Assembly (NCBI RefSeq): GCF_014203665.1
Contig: NZ_JACHJN010000006.1
Location: 434,001-498,000, forward strand
Length of the DNA stretch: 64,000 nt
DNA from: Saccharothrix tamanrassetensis
GTDB taxonomy: Bacteria; Actinomycetota; Actinomycetes; Mycobacteriales; Pseudonocardiaceae
Direction: 5' to 3'
Part shown: positions 7,804 to 17,003 of the stretch, piece after piece
Layout of the letters: each line of letters opens with the position of its first letter
How positions within the stretch are numbered: the first letter of the stretch is position 1
Position numbers and translations under genes: made by a program
The notes under the pieces: model-generated
Told to the model about the DNA's origin: nothing
The model's database searches: none
The model's input: the letters and a program-made list of their open reading frames with translations, nothing else

Positions 7804-8735
7804 CAGAAGTAGCCCTCCCGCTTGCGGTCCTCCATGGCGGCTTCCGACAGCCGGTCGTCGGCACGCGTCGCGCCGCGCTCGGTGAGCCGGGACGCGGCGA
7901 CTTCCGCGATCACCGACTCGATGTCGGCGGCGTCCGACTCGACGGCGCCGGTGCACGAGCCGTCGCCGACGGTGCGGTAGCGCACGGTCTTGGTGACCAG
8001 CGCCTCCCCGTCGCGCGGTCCGCCCCACGGGCCCTCGGCCAGCCACATGCCGTCACGCAGGTAGACGTCACGTCGGTGCGCGTAGTAGATCGACGGCAAC
8101 TCGATCCCCTCTCGCGCGATGTAGTGCCAGACGTCCAGCTCGGTCCAGTTGGACAGCGGGAACACCCGCACATGTTCCCCCGGACGGTGCCTTCCGTTGT
8201 AGAGGTTCCACAATTCGGGACGCTGCCGGCGCGGCTCCCACTGTCCGAAGGCGTTGCGGAGGCTGAAAATGCGCTCCTTGGCCCGTGCGCGCTCCTCGTC
8301 CCGGCGTCCTCCGCCGAAAACGGCGTCGAACTTGTGAGTGGTGATCGCGTCCAGCAGGGGAACGGTCTGCAAGGGGTTCCGGGTGCCGTCGGGACGCTCC
8401 ACCAGCCGCCCGTCGTCGATGAAGTCCTGGACCTTCGCGACCTCCAGCCGCAGCCCGTGCTGCGCCACCACGCGGTCGCGGAAGTCGATGACCTCCTCGA
8501 AGTTGTGGCCGGTGTCCACGTGCAGCAGCGGGAACGGCACCGGCGCGGGCCAGAACGCCTTCACCGCCAGGTGCAGCAGCAGGGTGGAGTCCTTGCCGCC
8601 GGAGAACAGGATCACCGGCCGGTCGAACTCGCCCGCCACCTCGCGGAAGATGTGGACGGCCTCGGACTCCAGGCGTCCCAACGCGTCCAGTGCCGTGCCT
8701 GCGCTCGACCCGGCGAGCAGATCTTCGGCGGTCAT
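7803..8735 (-). CDS. cysD: Sulfate adenylyltransferase subunit 2 (CysD)
   Basis: A 310-residue catalytic subunit of ATP sulfurylase, a PAPS-reductase-fold N-type ATP pyrophosphatase with the PP-loop SGGKDSTLLLHLA. Later motifs such as GGRRDEERARAKERIFSLR and FPLSNWTELDVWHYI are those of CysD. It makes APS and pyrophosphate from ATP and sulfate. The start MTAEDLLAG is chosen because its ATG overlaps the cysH stop (ATGA). An alternative ATG lies 15 bp further upstream. Confidence 0.96.
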   Translation of the reverse strand: MTAEDLLAGSSAGTALDALGRLESEAVHIFREVAGEFDRPVILFSGGKDSTLLLHLAVKAFWPAPVPFPLLHVDTGHNFEEVIDFRDRVVAQHGLRLEVAKVQDFIDDGRLVERPDGTRNPLQTVPLLDAITTHKFDAVFGGGRRDEERARAKERIFSLRNAFGQWEPRRQRPELWNLYNGRHRPGEHVRVFPLSNWTELDVWHYIAREGIELPSIYYAHRRDVYLRDGMWLAEGPWGGPRDGEALVTKTVRYRTVGDGSCTGAVESDAADIESVIAEVAASRLTERGATRADDRLSEAAMEDRKREGYF

Positions 8736-9433
8736 CCGTGCAACCCGCATTCTGTCTTGGCCTGACCCGCCCACCGGCCGCTGCGCGGGTCCGCACCCGG
8801 CAGCGGCTTGGCGGTGCACGGTGCGCAGCCGATGGAGGGATAGCCCGCCTGCACCAAGGGGTTCTCCAGGATCCCGTGCTCGGCGATGTAGGCGTTGAAC
8901 TCGTCGTCGGACCACGGCGCGATGGGGTTGACCTTCACCAGCCCGTTGCGGTCGTCCCACTGCACGATCGGCGTGTTCGCCCGGGTCGGCGCGTCGACCC
9001 GGCGCACACCGGTCACCCAGGCGTCGTAGTTCTTCAGCGTGCGCTGCAGGGGCACGACCTTGCGCAGGTTGCAGCACCGGCTCGGGTCGGTCCGGTTCAG
9101 CAGCCCGAACTCGCGCTCCTGGTCGGCCACCGACTGCTCGGCGGCGGCGTTGACGATGTGCACGTCCGGGTAGACCAGGTCCACCGCGTCCCGGGTGCCG
9201 ATGGTCTCCGCGAAGTGGTAGCCGGTCTCCAGGAACAGCACGTCGATGTCCGGCTTCACCTTGACCGCCAGGTCGATCAGCACGGCGTCCTGCATGTTCG
9301 ACGCGACGATCCAGCTCTCGCCGAACGTCCGGGCGGTCCACGCGAGCGCCTCTTCGGCGGTGGCGTCAGCCAGCTCGACCGAAGCGGCCTCGGCGATCAC
9401 CTTCAGTTCCTCGGCCCTGGTGGGGGCGGTCAT
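8732..9433 (-). CDS. cysH: Adenylyl-sulfate (APS) reductase, CysH family
   Basis: A 233-residue thiol-dependent reductase converting activated sulfate to sulfite. It has the cluster-binding set of APS reductases: Cys-Cys at 120-121 (SRCCNLRK) and CxxC at 203-206 (GCAPC), expected to hold a [4Fe-4S] cluster. The catalytic Cys is C229 in the C-terminal ECGLHG. PAPS reductases lack the cluster cysteines, so APS is the expected substrate, consistent with the absence of an APS kinase in the operon. Start and stop both overlap neighbours by 4 bp. Confidence 0.93.
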   Translation of the reverse strand: MTAPTRAEELKVIAEAASVELADATAEEALAWTARTFGESWIVASNMQDAVLIDLAVKVKPDIDVLFLETGYHFAETIGTRDAVDLVYPDVHIVNAAAEQSVADQEREFGLLNRTDPSRCCNLRKVVPLQRTLKNYDAWVTGVRRVDAPTRANTPIVQWDDRNGLVKVNPIAPWSDDEFNAYIAEHGILENPLVQAGYPSIGCAPCTAKPLPGADPRSGRWAGQAKTECGLHG

Positions 9434-9588
9434 CGCTGCACCTCCTGAGGAAGGTTGAGACCCACGAACTTCACCGTAAACACGCGGCGGCAGGAAGCGC
9501 ACAGCCACGAGTAACTCGGCTCCTCCTGCGGCCGGAGGTCTTCGTCACCGCAGTAGGGGCAGTAGAACGGTGTGGCCCGCTCGCTCAT
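9430..9588 (-). CDS. Zinc-ribbon miniprotein of the sulfite reductase operon
   Basis: A 52-residue protein with two CxxC knuckles (C10/C13 in FYCPYCGDE and C30/C33 in WLCASCRRVF), a compact zinc ribbon without other domains. It is coupled by ATGA overlaps to the sulfite reductase gene upstream and cysH downstream, so it is certainly co-translated with them. The function is unknown. An accessory role in cluster or sirohaem assembly, or in electron transfer to the reductases, is inferred only from its position. Confidence 0.82.
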   Translation of the reverse strand: MSERATPFYCPYCGDEDLRPQEEPSYSWLCASCRRVFTVKFVGLNLPQEVQR

Positions 9589-11267
9589 TTCAGGTCCGCC
9601 TCGTCGGCACGCCCGACCCACTGCGCGAACCGCTCGTCCTCCTCGCGCTGCGCCACGAAGTTCCGCACCACCCGCTCGACGTAGCCCGACAGCTCCGGGG
9701 CGGTCACCTTGTGGCCGCGCAGCTTCCGGCCGAACCCGGCGTCCAGGCCGAGCCCGCCGCCCAGGTGCACCTGGAAGCCCTCGACCTGGTTGCCGTCCGC
9801 GTCGGTCACGATCTGGCCCTTGAGCCCGATGTCGGCGGTCTGGATGCGGGCGCACGAGTTGGGGCAGCCGTTGATGTGCACGGAGATCGGCGCGGTCACG
9901 CCCGACACGATGTCGGCCAGCCGCGCCTCCAGCGTGGTCACCAGCTCGACCGCGCGGGCCTTGGTCTCGACGATCGCGAGCTTGCAGAACTCGATGCCGG
10001 TGCACGCCATCACGCCCCGCCGCCACGGCGACGGCTCGGTCTGCAGCCCCAGCGCCGCCAGATCCGCTTGCAGCGCCTTGACCTCCGCCTCCGGCACGTC
10101 CAGCACGATCAGCTTCTGCTGCGGCGTCAACCGGACCCGGGTGGACCCGGACCGCTCGACCGCCTTCGCGACCTCCACCAGCGTGGAGCCGGAGACCCGG
10201 CCGGCGATCGGGGCCGCGCCGACGTAGTACAGGCCGTCCTTCTGCCGGTGCACGCCGATGTGGTCGCGCGGGACCGCCGGCACCTCCGGCGCCGGGCCGT
10301 CGACCAGCTTGCGCTCGAGGTACTCGGTCTCCAGGACTTCGCGGAACTTCTCCGGGCCCCAGTCGGCGACCAGGAACTTGATCCGCGCCCGGTGCCGCAG
10401 CCGGCGGTAGCCGTAGTCGCGGAAGACGCTGATCACGCCCTCCCACACGTCCGGCACCTCGTCGCCGGGCACCCAGGCGCCCAGCCGCCTGCCGAGCATC
10501 GGGTTGGTGGACAGGCCGCCGCCGACCCACACGTCGAAGCCGGGGCCGTGCTCCGGGTGGTCCACGCCGACGAACGCGACGTCGTGGATCTCGTGCGCCA
10601 CGTCCGGCAGACCGGAGATCGCGGTCTTGAACTTGCGCGGCAGGTTCGCGAAGCGCGGGTCGCCGATGTAGCGACGGAGGATCTCGTCGATCGCGGGCGA
10701 GCCGTCGATCACCTCGTCCTCGGCGATGCCGGCGACCGGCGAGCCGAGCACCACCCGCGGGCTGTCGCCGCAGGCCTCCATCGTGGTCAGGCCCGCGTCC
10801 TCCAGCTTGCGCCAGATGGTGGGCACGTCCTCGATGCGGATCCAGTGGTACTGCACGTTCTGCCGGTCGGTGATGTCGGCGGTGTCCCGCGCGTAGGTCT
10901 GCGAGAGCTCGCCGATCAGCGCCAGCTGCGACGTGGTCAGCCGGCCGCCGTCGATGCGGACGCGCAGCATGAAGTACTCGTCGTCCAGCTCCTCGGGCTC
11001 CAGGGTGGCCGTGCGGCCGCCGTCGATGCCGGGCTTGCGCTGGGTGTAGAGGCCGTACCAGCGGAACCGCCCGCGCAGGTCGGCCGGGTCGATCGAGTCG
11101 AACCCGCCGTGGGCGTAGATGTTCTCGATCCGCGACCGCACGTTGAGCGGGTTGTCGTCCTTCTTGCTCCGCTCGTTCGGGTTCAGCGGCTCGCGGTAGC
11201 CCAGCGCCCACTGCCCCTCACCTCGGCGCTGCTTGGCACGCTGAGGCGTCGTCGTCGGGGGGACCAT
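9585..11267 (-). CDS. sir: Assimilatory sulfite reductase, sirohaem/[4Fe-4S] (ferredoxin type)
   Basis: A 560-residue single-chain nitrite/sulfite reductase with two tandem half-domains. The four cluster/sirohaem cysteines are C422 and C428 (ACTGIEFC) and C468 and C472 (NGCPNSC). Upstream segments DITDRQNVQYHWIR and GLSTNPMLGRRLGAW are typical of the actinobacterial SirA/NirA group, which reduces sulfite to sulfide using ferredoxin. The operon encodes sulfate activation, so sulfite rather than nitrite is the likely substrate. It is the first full-size gene of the operon, preceded by a cysteine-containing leader peptide. Confidence 0.93.
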   Translation of the reverse strand: MVPPTTTPQRAKQRRGEGQWALGYREPLNPNERSKKDDNPLNVRSRIENIYAHGGFDSIDPADLRGRFRWYGLYTQRKPGIDGGRTATLEPEELDDEYFMLRVRIDGGRLTTSQLALIGELSQTYARDTADITDRQNVQYHWIRIEDVPTIWRKLEDAGLTTMEACGDSPRVVLGSPVAGIAEDEVIDGSPAIDEILRRYIGDPRFANLPRKFKTAISGLPDVAHEIHDVAFVGVDHPEHGPGFDVWVGGGLSTNPMLGRRLGAWVPGDEVPDVWEGVISVFRDYGYRRLRHRARIKFLVADWGPEKFREVLETEYLERKLVDGPAPEVPAVPRDHIGVHRQKDGLYYVGAAPIAGRVSGSTLVEVAKAVERSGSTRVRLTPQQKLIVLDVPEAEVKALQADLAALGLQTEPSPWRRGVMACTGIEFCKLAIVETKARAVELVTTLEARLADIVSGVTAPISVHINGCPNSCARIQTADIGLKGQIVTDADGNQVEGFQVHLGGGLGLDAGFGRKLRGHKVTAPELSGYVERVVRNFVAQREEDERFAQWVGRADEADLK

Positions 11268-11379
11268 CTTCGTCCTCCGGGGTTTCGGGGCGCTGGTGCG
11301 CGTACGAGTCCCGGTGGGGCAGTGGTGGGGGTCTCGTCAGCGCACCCGGCGCCGACGGGAACAAAAAGTCGCGCGCGGG

Positions 11380-11466
11380 TTATGCCGAACGACGGCACAT
11401 CGCGCTGGAGACACGACGGAAGTCGACGTGGCGGCGGACCACCAGGCGCACTCCGTTCGACGTCAT
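11380..11466 (-). CDS. Leader peptide of the sulfur assimilation operon (28 aa)
   Basis: A 28-codon ORF (ATG 11464-11466, TAA 11380-11382, minus strand) about 110 bp upstream of the sulfite reductase gene. The product contains RRHVDFRRVSSAMCRRSA. It matches the (R)RHxDLxRxSSxxCR pattern of the short actinobacterial peptides annotated as putative leader peptides before sulfur-metabolism operons. The single Cys is codon 24, four codons before the stop. A T5 run follows at 11363-11367 after a short GTCG/CGAC pairing. Cysteine- or translation-dependent control of the operon is inferred. The Shine-Dalgarno sequence is poor. Confidence 0.75.
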   Translation of the reverse strand: MTSNGVRLVVRRHVDFRRVSSAMCRRSA

Positions 11467-11560
11467 GCCAGTCAGCGTGCCACGCGTCCACCCCGTGGTC
11501 TACAGCCATCCGCATGCTGGGACGACCTTCCCGGTCCTGGTAAATGGGACAATGGGGGCC

Positions 11561-12775
11561 ATGCCCTCCGCTCTGCCGATCGGCGACCCCGCGCCGTCCG
11601 ACGGCTCACTGCCCGTGACCGCCCTGACGGGCCTCGGAGCCCGTCCGTTCGGCGTCTACGTCCACGTGCCGTTCTGCGCGACCCGCTGCGGCTACTGCGA
11701 CTTCAACACCTACACGGCCGGTGAGCTGGGCACTTCCGCGTCGCCGGGGTCGTGGCTGGAGGGGCTGCGGCGGGAGCTGGACCTGGCGGCGACCGTGCTG
11801 GGCCACGCCCCGGCCGCCGACACCGTCTTCGTAGGCGGTGGCACTCCGTCACTGCTGGGCGCGGACGGGCTGGCCGACGTGCTGGCCGCGGTCCGGTCGT
11901 CGTTCGGTCTGGCGCGGGGTGCGGAGATCACCACGGAGTCCAATCCGGAGTCCACTTCGCCGGAGTTCTTCGCCGCGATCCGTGACGCCGGTTACACCAG
12001 GGTGTCGCTGGGCATGCAGTCGGCGGCCCGGCACGTGCTCGCGGTGCTCGACCGCGTCCACACGCCGGGACGTCCGGTGGCGGCGGCGCGGGAGGCCGGT
12101 GCGGCGGGCTTCGACCACGTGAACCTGGACCTCATCTACGGCACACCGGGGGAGACCCGCGACGACCTCCGGGCCTCGTTGGACGCCGTGCGGGAGGCGG
12201 GTGTGGACCACGTGTCGGCCTACGCGCTGATCGTGGAGGAGGGCACCGCCCTGGCCCGCCGGGTCCGGCGCGGCGAACTGCCGATGCCCGACGACGACGT
12301 GCTGGCCGACAAGTACGAGCTGATCGACGCGGCGATGACCGCGCAGGGCCTGCGCTGGTACGAGGTGTCGAACTGGGCGGCGAGCCCGGAGTCGGCGTGC
12401 CGCCACAACGTCCTGTACTGGCAGGGCGCGGACTGGTGGGGCGCGGGGCCGGGCGCGCACAGCCACGTCGGCGGTGTGCGCTGGTGGAACGTCAAGCACC
12501 CGGCGAAGTACAGCGAACTGCTGGCGTCCGGCCGGTCACCGGCGGCGGGCCGGGAGGTGCTGTCCGAGGACGACCGTCGGGTGGAGCGCGTGCTGCTGGA
12601 ACTGCGGCTGGCCGTCGGCCTGCCGGTGGACGTGCTCGACGCCGACGGCCAAGCCGAGGCGAAGGTCGCGGCGGCGGACGGGCTGCTGGACCCGGACGCC
12701 TTGGCCGGGGGCCGCTGCGTGCTCACCGATCGGGGCCGACTGCTGGCCGACGCCGTGGTGCGCAGGCTCACCTGA
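11561..12775 (+). CDS. hemW: Radical SAM haem chaperone HemW (coproporphyrinogen oxidase-like)
   Basis: A 404-residue radical SAM protein. The cluster motif CxxxCxxC is in VPFCATRCGYCDFN, followed by FVGGGTPSLL and the SAM-binding ESNPE segment. The HemW C-terminal domain with SACRHNVLYW follows. The proteins were long annotated as oxygen-independent coproporphyrinogen III oxidase (HemN), but this group lacks the extra HemN-type Cys and acts in haem trafficking or insertion. The ATG at 11561 has a GACAAT -10-like box ending 7 nt upstream, so the message may be leaderless. The gene is divergent from the sulfur operon. Confidence 0.9.
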   Translation: MPSALPIGDPAPSDGSLPVTALTGLGARPFGVYVHVPFCATRCGYCDFNTYTAGELGTSASPGSWLEGLRRELDLAATVLGHAPAADTVFVGGGTPSLLGADGLADVLAAVRSSFGLARGAEITTESNPESTSPEFFAAIRDAGYTRVSLGMQSAARHVLAVLDRVHTPGRPVAAAREAGAAGFDHVNLDLIYGTPGETRDDLRASLDAVREAGVDHVSAYALIVEEGTALARRVRRGELPMPDDDVLADKYELIDAAMTAQGLRWYEVSNWAASPESACRHNVLYWQGADWWGAGPGAHSHVGGVRWWNVKHPAKYSELLASGRSPAAGREVLSEDDRRVERVLLELRLAVGLPVDVLDADGQAEAKVAAADGLLDPDALAGGRCVLTDRGRLLADAVVRRLT

Positions 12776-12872
12776 GCGGGACGTTGGTGGCGGGTTCACC
12801 AGGCGGCCGTGCGGGCTTGTCCGAGCCGGAGGTGGTGCGCGGGCTCGCCCGGTCGGGCTGTGCTGCGCGGGT

Positions 12873-13613
12873 TCACTTGAGCGAGATCGACGTCGACTCC
12901 CCGATGGTCCGGTAGCCGATCGGCCCGTAGAGGCGGCCGGCCTTGCCGTCCGGCTCGGTCTCCAGGAACGGGATGTTCCCGGCCGCGAACACCCGCGCGG
13001 TCAACTCGCCGCAGATCGCCGACGCGATGCCCTGGTTGCGGTACTCCGGCAGCACGCCGATCCCCGCCACCTGCGACAGGCCGGCCTGCGGACCGGTGTA
13101 CGAGCCCCCGCCCGCCGGTTCGCCGCGGGCCAGCGCGAGCAGCAGCAGCCCGCCGTGCCGGAGCAACCCCCGCTGCCGGTGGACGGCGGCCTCCCGGGTG
13201 AGCGACCCCACACCGAAGGCCCGGTTCTGCACCTCCGACACCGCGACCAGCTCGTCGTCGGACGTCGCCTCGACCAGCTCCACCCCGTCCGGCACGTCGG
13301 GAACCCGCAGGTCGGCCCGGTCGACGCCCATCATCGGCTGCAACTGGTCGACGGTGAAACCGGCCTGGTCCAGGGCCGCGTCCACGGCCGGGGACGGCCG
13401 CAGGTACTCCAGGCGCGGCGTGCGGGACCTGGCGCGGAAGGCCTCGACGAGATCGGCGACGTCGGCGGCGGTGGGAGTGGCACCGGCTTCGGGTACCGCG
13501 TAGTTCATGTACACGTTGTCGCTGTGGGCGTCGAAGCGCACCAGGAACGGCCCGACCTGTTCGGCGTCGGGACGAATCGAGTCACGCAGGGCGGCCTGGA
13601 TGTCGGCGAGCAC
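12873..13613 (-). CDS. GNAT family N-acetyltransferase
   Basis: A 246-residue protein whose C-terminal half is a GNAT fold: acetyl-CoA pyrophosphate-binding loop in VAGIGVLPEYRNQGIASAIC (V-x-P-x-x-R-x-x-G-[IL]-[AG]) and the late strand FLETEPDGKAGRLYGPIGYR. The N-terminal half is a less conserved, possibly degenerate GNAT-like region. The GTG start VLADIQAALRD was chosen because upstream codons run into the promoter area of hrcA on the other strand. The substrate is unknown. The gene converges on hemW and is divergent from hrcA. Confidence 0.8.
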   Translation of the reverse strand: MLADIQAALRDSIRPDAEQVGPFLVRFDAHSDNVYMNYAVPEAGATPTAADVADLVEAFRARSRTPRLEYLRPSPAVDAALDQAGFTVDQLQPMMGVDRADLRVPDVPDGVELVEATSDDELVAVSEVQNRAFGVGSLTREAAVHRQRGLLRHGGLLLLALARGEPAGGGSYTGPQAGLSQVAGIGVLPEYRNQGIASAICGELTARVFAAGNIPFLETEPDGKAGRLYGPIGYRTIGESTSISLK

Positions 13614-13724
13614 ACCGGAAACTACCCACCCGCGCCGAAGCGGTGCCACCGACTTTCCCTGCCGGGCGTCCCACCTCCGTAAACTCGTGGTGACGCAGGT
13701 CCGTCGTAGTGGAGGTGACGCGCG

Positions 13725-14747
13725 TTGAACGCCGATGAGCGCCGGTTCGAGGTGTTGCGCGCGATCGTCGCCGACTACGTCTCCAACCAGGAGCCCGTGG
13801 GGTCGAAAGCGCTGGTGGAACGGCACAACCTGGGCGTGTCCAGCGCGACCGTCCGCAACGACATGGCCTCGCTGGAGGAGGACGGCTACATCACCCAGCC
13901 GCACACCAGCGCGGGCCGGGTGCCCACCGACAAGGGCTACCGGCTGTTCGTGGACCGGCTCAGCGAGGTCAAACCGCTGTCCTCGCCGGAGCGCAAGGCC
14001 ATCCGCAGCTTCCTGGAAGGCGCCTACGACCTGGACGACGTGCTGCGCCGCAGCGTCCGCCTGCTCGCCCAGCTGACCCGCCAGGTCGCGGTGGTGCAGT
14101 ACCCGACGCTGAGCCGATCCACGGTGCGCCACCTGGAGGTGCTCGCCATCACACCCGCCCGGCTGATGCTGGTGCTGATCACCGACACCGGCCGGGTCGA
14201 CCAGCGGTCGGTCGACCTCGGGGACGTGATCACCGAGGAGAACGTGGCGCGGATGCGCACCATGCTCAACACGGCCATGGTCGGCAAGCGGCTGTCCGAC
14301 GCGTCCGCCGAGGTCGCCCAGCTGCCCGAGCTGGCGCCCGGCGAGCTGCGGGACGTGGTGCTGCGGGTGAGCACGGTGCTGATCGAGTCGCTGGTGGAGC
14401 ACCCGGAGGAGCGCCTGGTGCTGGGTGGCACCGCGAACCTCACCCGCAACGTGGCAGACTTCCCCGGTTCGCTGCGCCAGGTGCTGGAGGCGCTGGAGGA
14501 GCAGGTCGTGGTGCTCAAGCTGCTGGCCGCGGCCCGCGACCCCGGCACGGTCCTGGTGCACATCGGCGAGGAGAACGAGGCGGCCGAGATGCGCAGCACC
14601 TCGGTCGTGTCCATCGGCTACGGCAGCCGGGACAACCTGCTCGGGGGTATGGGAGTGGTGGGGCCGACGCGGATGGACTACCCGGGAACGATGGCGGCCG
14701 TGCTCGCGGTCGCCAACTACGTCGGGGAGATCCTGACCGCACGCTAG
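13725..14747 (+). CDS. hrcA: Heat-inducible transcription repressor HrcA
   Basis: A 340-residue protein with the N-terminal winged helix ([50 protein letters not shown]), followed by the GAF-like dimerisation region typical of HrcA. HrcA represses chaperone genes by binding CIRCE elements and is itself kept active by GroEL. The start is a TTG preceded by GGAGGTGA at about the right distance. No CIRCE (TTAGCACTC-N9-GAGTGCTAA) was seen upstream, so it probably does not regulate its own operon that way. dnaJ and rsmE follow. Confidence 0.95.
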   Translation: MNADERRFEVLRAIVADYVSNQEPVGSKALVERHNLGVSSATVRNDMASLEEDGYITQPHTSAGRVPTDKGYRLFVDRLSEVKPLSSPERKAIRSFLEGAYDLDDVLRRSVRLLAQLTRQVAVVQYPTLSRSTVRHLEVLAITPARLMLVLITDTGRVDQRSVDLGDVITEENVARMRTMLNTAMVGKRLSDASAEVAQLPELAPGELRDVVLRVSTVLIESLVEHPEERLVLGGTANLTRNVADFPGSLRQVLEALEEQVVVLKLLAAARDPGTVLVHIGEENEAAEMRSTSVVSIGYGSRDNLLGGMGVVGPTRMDYPGTMAAVLAVANYVGEILTAR

Positions 14748-14826
14748 TCGGGGGAACACCGAAGGCCTTTAGGACGTTTCGCAAGCGAGCGAGCGCGTGC
14801 TCGACGCGCCCGCAGGAGGACACACG

Positions 14827-15975
14827 GTGGCGAGGGACTACTACGGCACGCTCGGGGTCTCCAAGAACGCGACACCCGAGGAGATCAAGCGCGCCTACCG
14901 CAAGCTCGCGCGCCAGCTGCACCCGGACGTCAACCCGGGCGAGGAGGCCCGCTTCAAAGAGGTGACGGCCGCCTACGAGGTGTTGTCGGACCCGAAGAAG
15001 CGCGACGTCGTCGACCGGGGCGGCGACCCGCTGCAGCCCGGTGGCGGTGGCGGCGGGATGCACGACCCGTTCTCGGGTTTCGGGCTCGGCGACATCATGG
15101 ACGCGTTCTTCGGTGCCACGGGTGGCAGCGGGCGCGGCCCGCGCAGCCGGGTGCAGCCCGGTTCCGACGCGCTGATCCGACTGTCCATGACGCTGGAGGA
15201 GTGCGCGGCGGGCGCGTCGCGGGAGCTGACCGTGGACACGGCGATCCTGTGCGACCGGTGCGTGGGCAGCGGCTGCGCCGACGGCTCGTCCCCGGTGCGC
15301 TGCGACACCTGCGGCGGGCGCGGCGAGGTGCAGTCGGTGCAGCGCTCGTTCCTCGGCCAGGTGGTCACGGCGCGTCCGTGCCCGGTGTGCCGCGGTTTGG
15401 GCGAGGTCATCCCCGACCCGTGCCTCCAGTGCGCGGGCGAGGGCCGGGTCCGGTCGCGGCGCACCATCTCGGTGCAGATCCCGGCCGGGGTGGCCGAGGG
15501 GATGCGGGTGCGGCTGGCGGGCCAGGGCGAGGTCGGCTCCGGCGGCGGACCGGCGGGCGACCTGTACGTGGAGGTCGAGGAGGTCCCGCACGAGGTGTTC
15601 GAGCGGGACGGGTCGAACCTGCACTGCTCGGTGCGCATCCCGATGACGGCCGCCGCGCTGGGCGCGGTGCTGCCGTTGCAGACCCTGGACGGCGAGGAGG
15701 AGCTGGAGATCGAGCCCGGCACCCAGCCGAACACCGAACTGGTGCTCACCGGCCGGGGAATGCCGAGGCTGCGGTCGTCCGGCCGCATCGACGGACGTGG
15801 CGACCTGCACGTGCACCTGGAGGTCGTGGTGCCGACCAAGCTGGACGCGCAGCAGACCCAGTTGCTGCGGGAGCTGGCCTCGGTGCGCGGCGAGGAGGAA
15901 CCGACGCTCGCGCACAACGGCAAGGGCGGCGGCGGCCTGTTCTCGCGGCTGCGCTCCGGCCGCGGCCACCGGTGA
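14827..15975 (+). CDS. dnaJ: Molecular chaperone DnaJ (DnaJ2)
   Basis: A 382-residue type I J-protein. The J domain holds the HPD motif (QLHPDVN). A short G/F region ([14 protein letters not shown]) and four CxxCxGxG zinc repeats follow ([32 protein letters not shown]), then the substrate-binding domains. It stimulates the ATPase of DnaK. The GTG start [10 protein letters not shown] has the strong site GCAGGAGG upstream and avoids a longer, non-conserved N-terminus. It follows hrcA, the standard actinobacterial order, and overlaps rsmE (GTGA). Confidence 0.96.
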   Translation: MARDYYGTLGVSKNATPEEIKRAYRKLARQLHPDVNPGEEARFKEVTAAYEVLSDPKKRDVVDRGGDPLQPGGGGGGMHDPFSGFGLGDIMDAFFGATGGSGRGPRSRVQPGSDALIRLSMTLEECAAGASRELTVDTAILCDRCVGSGCADGSSPVRCDTCGGRGEVQSVQRSFLGQVVTARPCPVCRGLGEVIPDPCLQCAGEGRVRSRRTISVQIPAGVAEGMRVRLAGQGEVGSGGGPAGDLYVEVEEVPHEVFERDGSNLHCSVRIPMTAAALGAVLPLQTLDGEEELEIEPGTQPNTELVLTGRGMPRLRSSGRIDGRGDLHVHLEVVVPTKLDAQQTQLLRELASVRGEEEPTLAHNGKGGGGLFSRLRSGRGHR

Positions 15976-16706
15976 CGCTGCCGGTCTTCCTGGTCCCGGC
16001 GCTGCCGTCGGGCGCGGACGCCGTGCTGGACGGTCCCGAGGGCCGGCACGCGGCGACCGTGCGGCGGCTGCGCGCGGGGGAAGAACTGGTGCTCTCCGAC
16101 GGGACCGGCGCGCAGGTGCGGTGCGTGGTCGACGAGGCCCTGAAGGACTCGCTGCGGTTGCGCGTGGTGGAGCGCTGGGTCGTGCCCGAGCCCGCGGTGC
16201 GGGTGGTGCTGGCGCAGGCGCTGGTGAAGGGCGACCGGGGCGAGCTGGCGGTGGAACTGGCCACCGAGGCGGGCGTCGACGGCGTGGTGCCGTGGAAGGC
16301 CGCCCGCTGCGTGACCAAGTGGGAGGACGGCCCGCGCGGGGCGAAGGCGCTGGAACGCTGGCGCAGCACCGCGCGGGAGGCCGCGAAACAGGCGCGGAGG
16401 GCCCGCGTGCCGTCCGTCGCGGAACCGGTGGGCACACCCGCGCTGGCCGGCCTGGCGCAGTCCGCCACAGTTGCATTGGTTTTGCACGAGTCGGCTCCGG
16501 TCAACCTCAAAGCGGTGACCCTGCCGGATGCGGGCGAGGTGCTGTTGGTGGTCGGGCCCGAAGGCGGCATCACGGACGCCGAGTTGAGCGCGTTGACCGA
16601 GGCAGGCGCGCACGCGGTGCGACTGGGCCCCACCGTTCTGCGAGCGTCGACGGCCGCGGCGGTCGCTTTGGGAGCGCTGGGTGTGCTGACCGATCGCTGG
16701 CGGTAA
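15972..16706 (+). CDS. rsmE: 16S rRNA (uracil(1498)-N(3))-methyltransferase
   Basis: A 244-residue SPOUT methyltransferase. It starts with the PUA-like segment FLVPALPSG...[14 protein letters not shown]. The C-terminal trefoil knot carries [15 protein letters not shown] and [17 protein letters not shown], the SAM-binding knot motifs of RsmE. It methylates U1498 of 16S rRNA. The GTG start overlaps the dnaJ stop by 4 bp, so the three genes hrcA-dnaJ-rsmE form one operon. Confidence 0.95.
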   Translation: MTLPVFLVPALPSGADAVLDGPEGRHAATVRRLRAGEELVLSDGTGAQVRCVVDEALKDSLRLRVVERWVVPEPAVRVVLAQALVKGDRGELAVELATEAGVDGVVPWKAARCVTKWEDGPRGAKALERWRSTAREAAKQARRARVPSVAEPVGTPALAGLAQSATVALVLHESAPVNLKAVTLPDAGEVLLVVGPEGGITDAELSALTEAGAHAVRLGPTVLRASTAAAVALGALGVLTDRWR

Positions 16707-16843
16707 TAGTGGTGCTCTCTTCTGGCGGACCGCCGGAATAGGGGTTACTCTCGTGGCCTGAGGGGTTGCATTGGTCTAGTCGCGATCGACCCTTCAGACC
16801 ACAGAACTCGCCGGACACCTCCCCCCTCGGTCCGGCGTCGGCC

Positions 16844-16897
16844 GCGTTGCGGTGGGGCGACCCCCAGGTCCCACCGCGACGCGGCCCCTTTCTTTTC
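16844..16897 (+). terminator. Intrinsic terminator downstream of hrcA-dnaJ-rsmE
   Basis: A 13-bp stem with one G-T pair (16844-16856 with 16870-16882) and a 13-nt loop, followed by GGCCCCTTTCTTTTC on the plus strand. The hairpin lies 140 bp after rsmE and 110 bp before the next gene. The rest of 16707-17003 shows only a short GGCGG-A-CCGCC inverted repeat (16724-16734) and no convincing gene. Confidence 0.7.
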
Positions 16898-17003
16898 GGG
16901 CTGTTCCTTCCAGGACTGCTGCTGCCGGCTTGCTCCTCCCGGGGTGCCCCCGCTCCGGACCCCGCGCGCACGCGTGTCCGGGCTGGTCGGCGATGCTGGT
17001 CCG

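Noticed and set aside
13640-13724. CIRCE element before hrcA
   Set aside because: No TTAGCACTC-N9-GAGTGCTAA or close variant was found.
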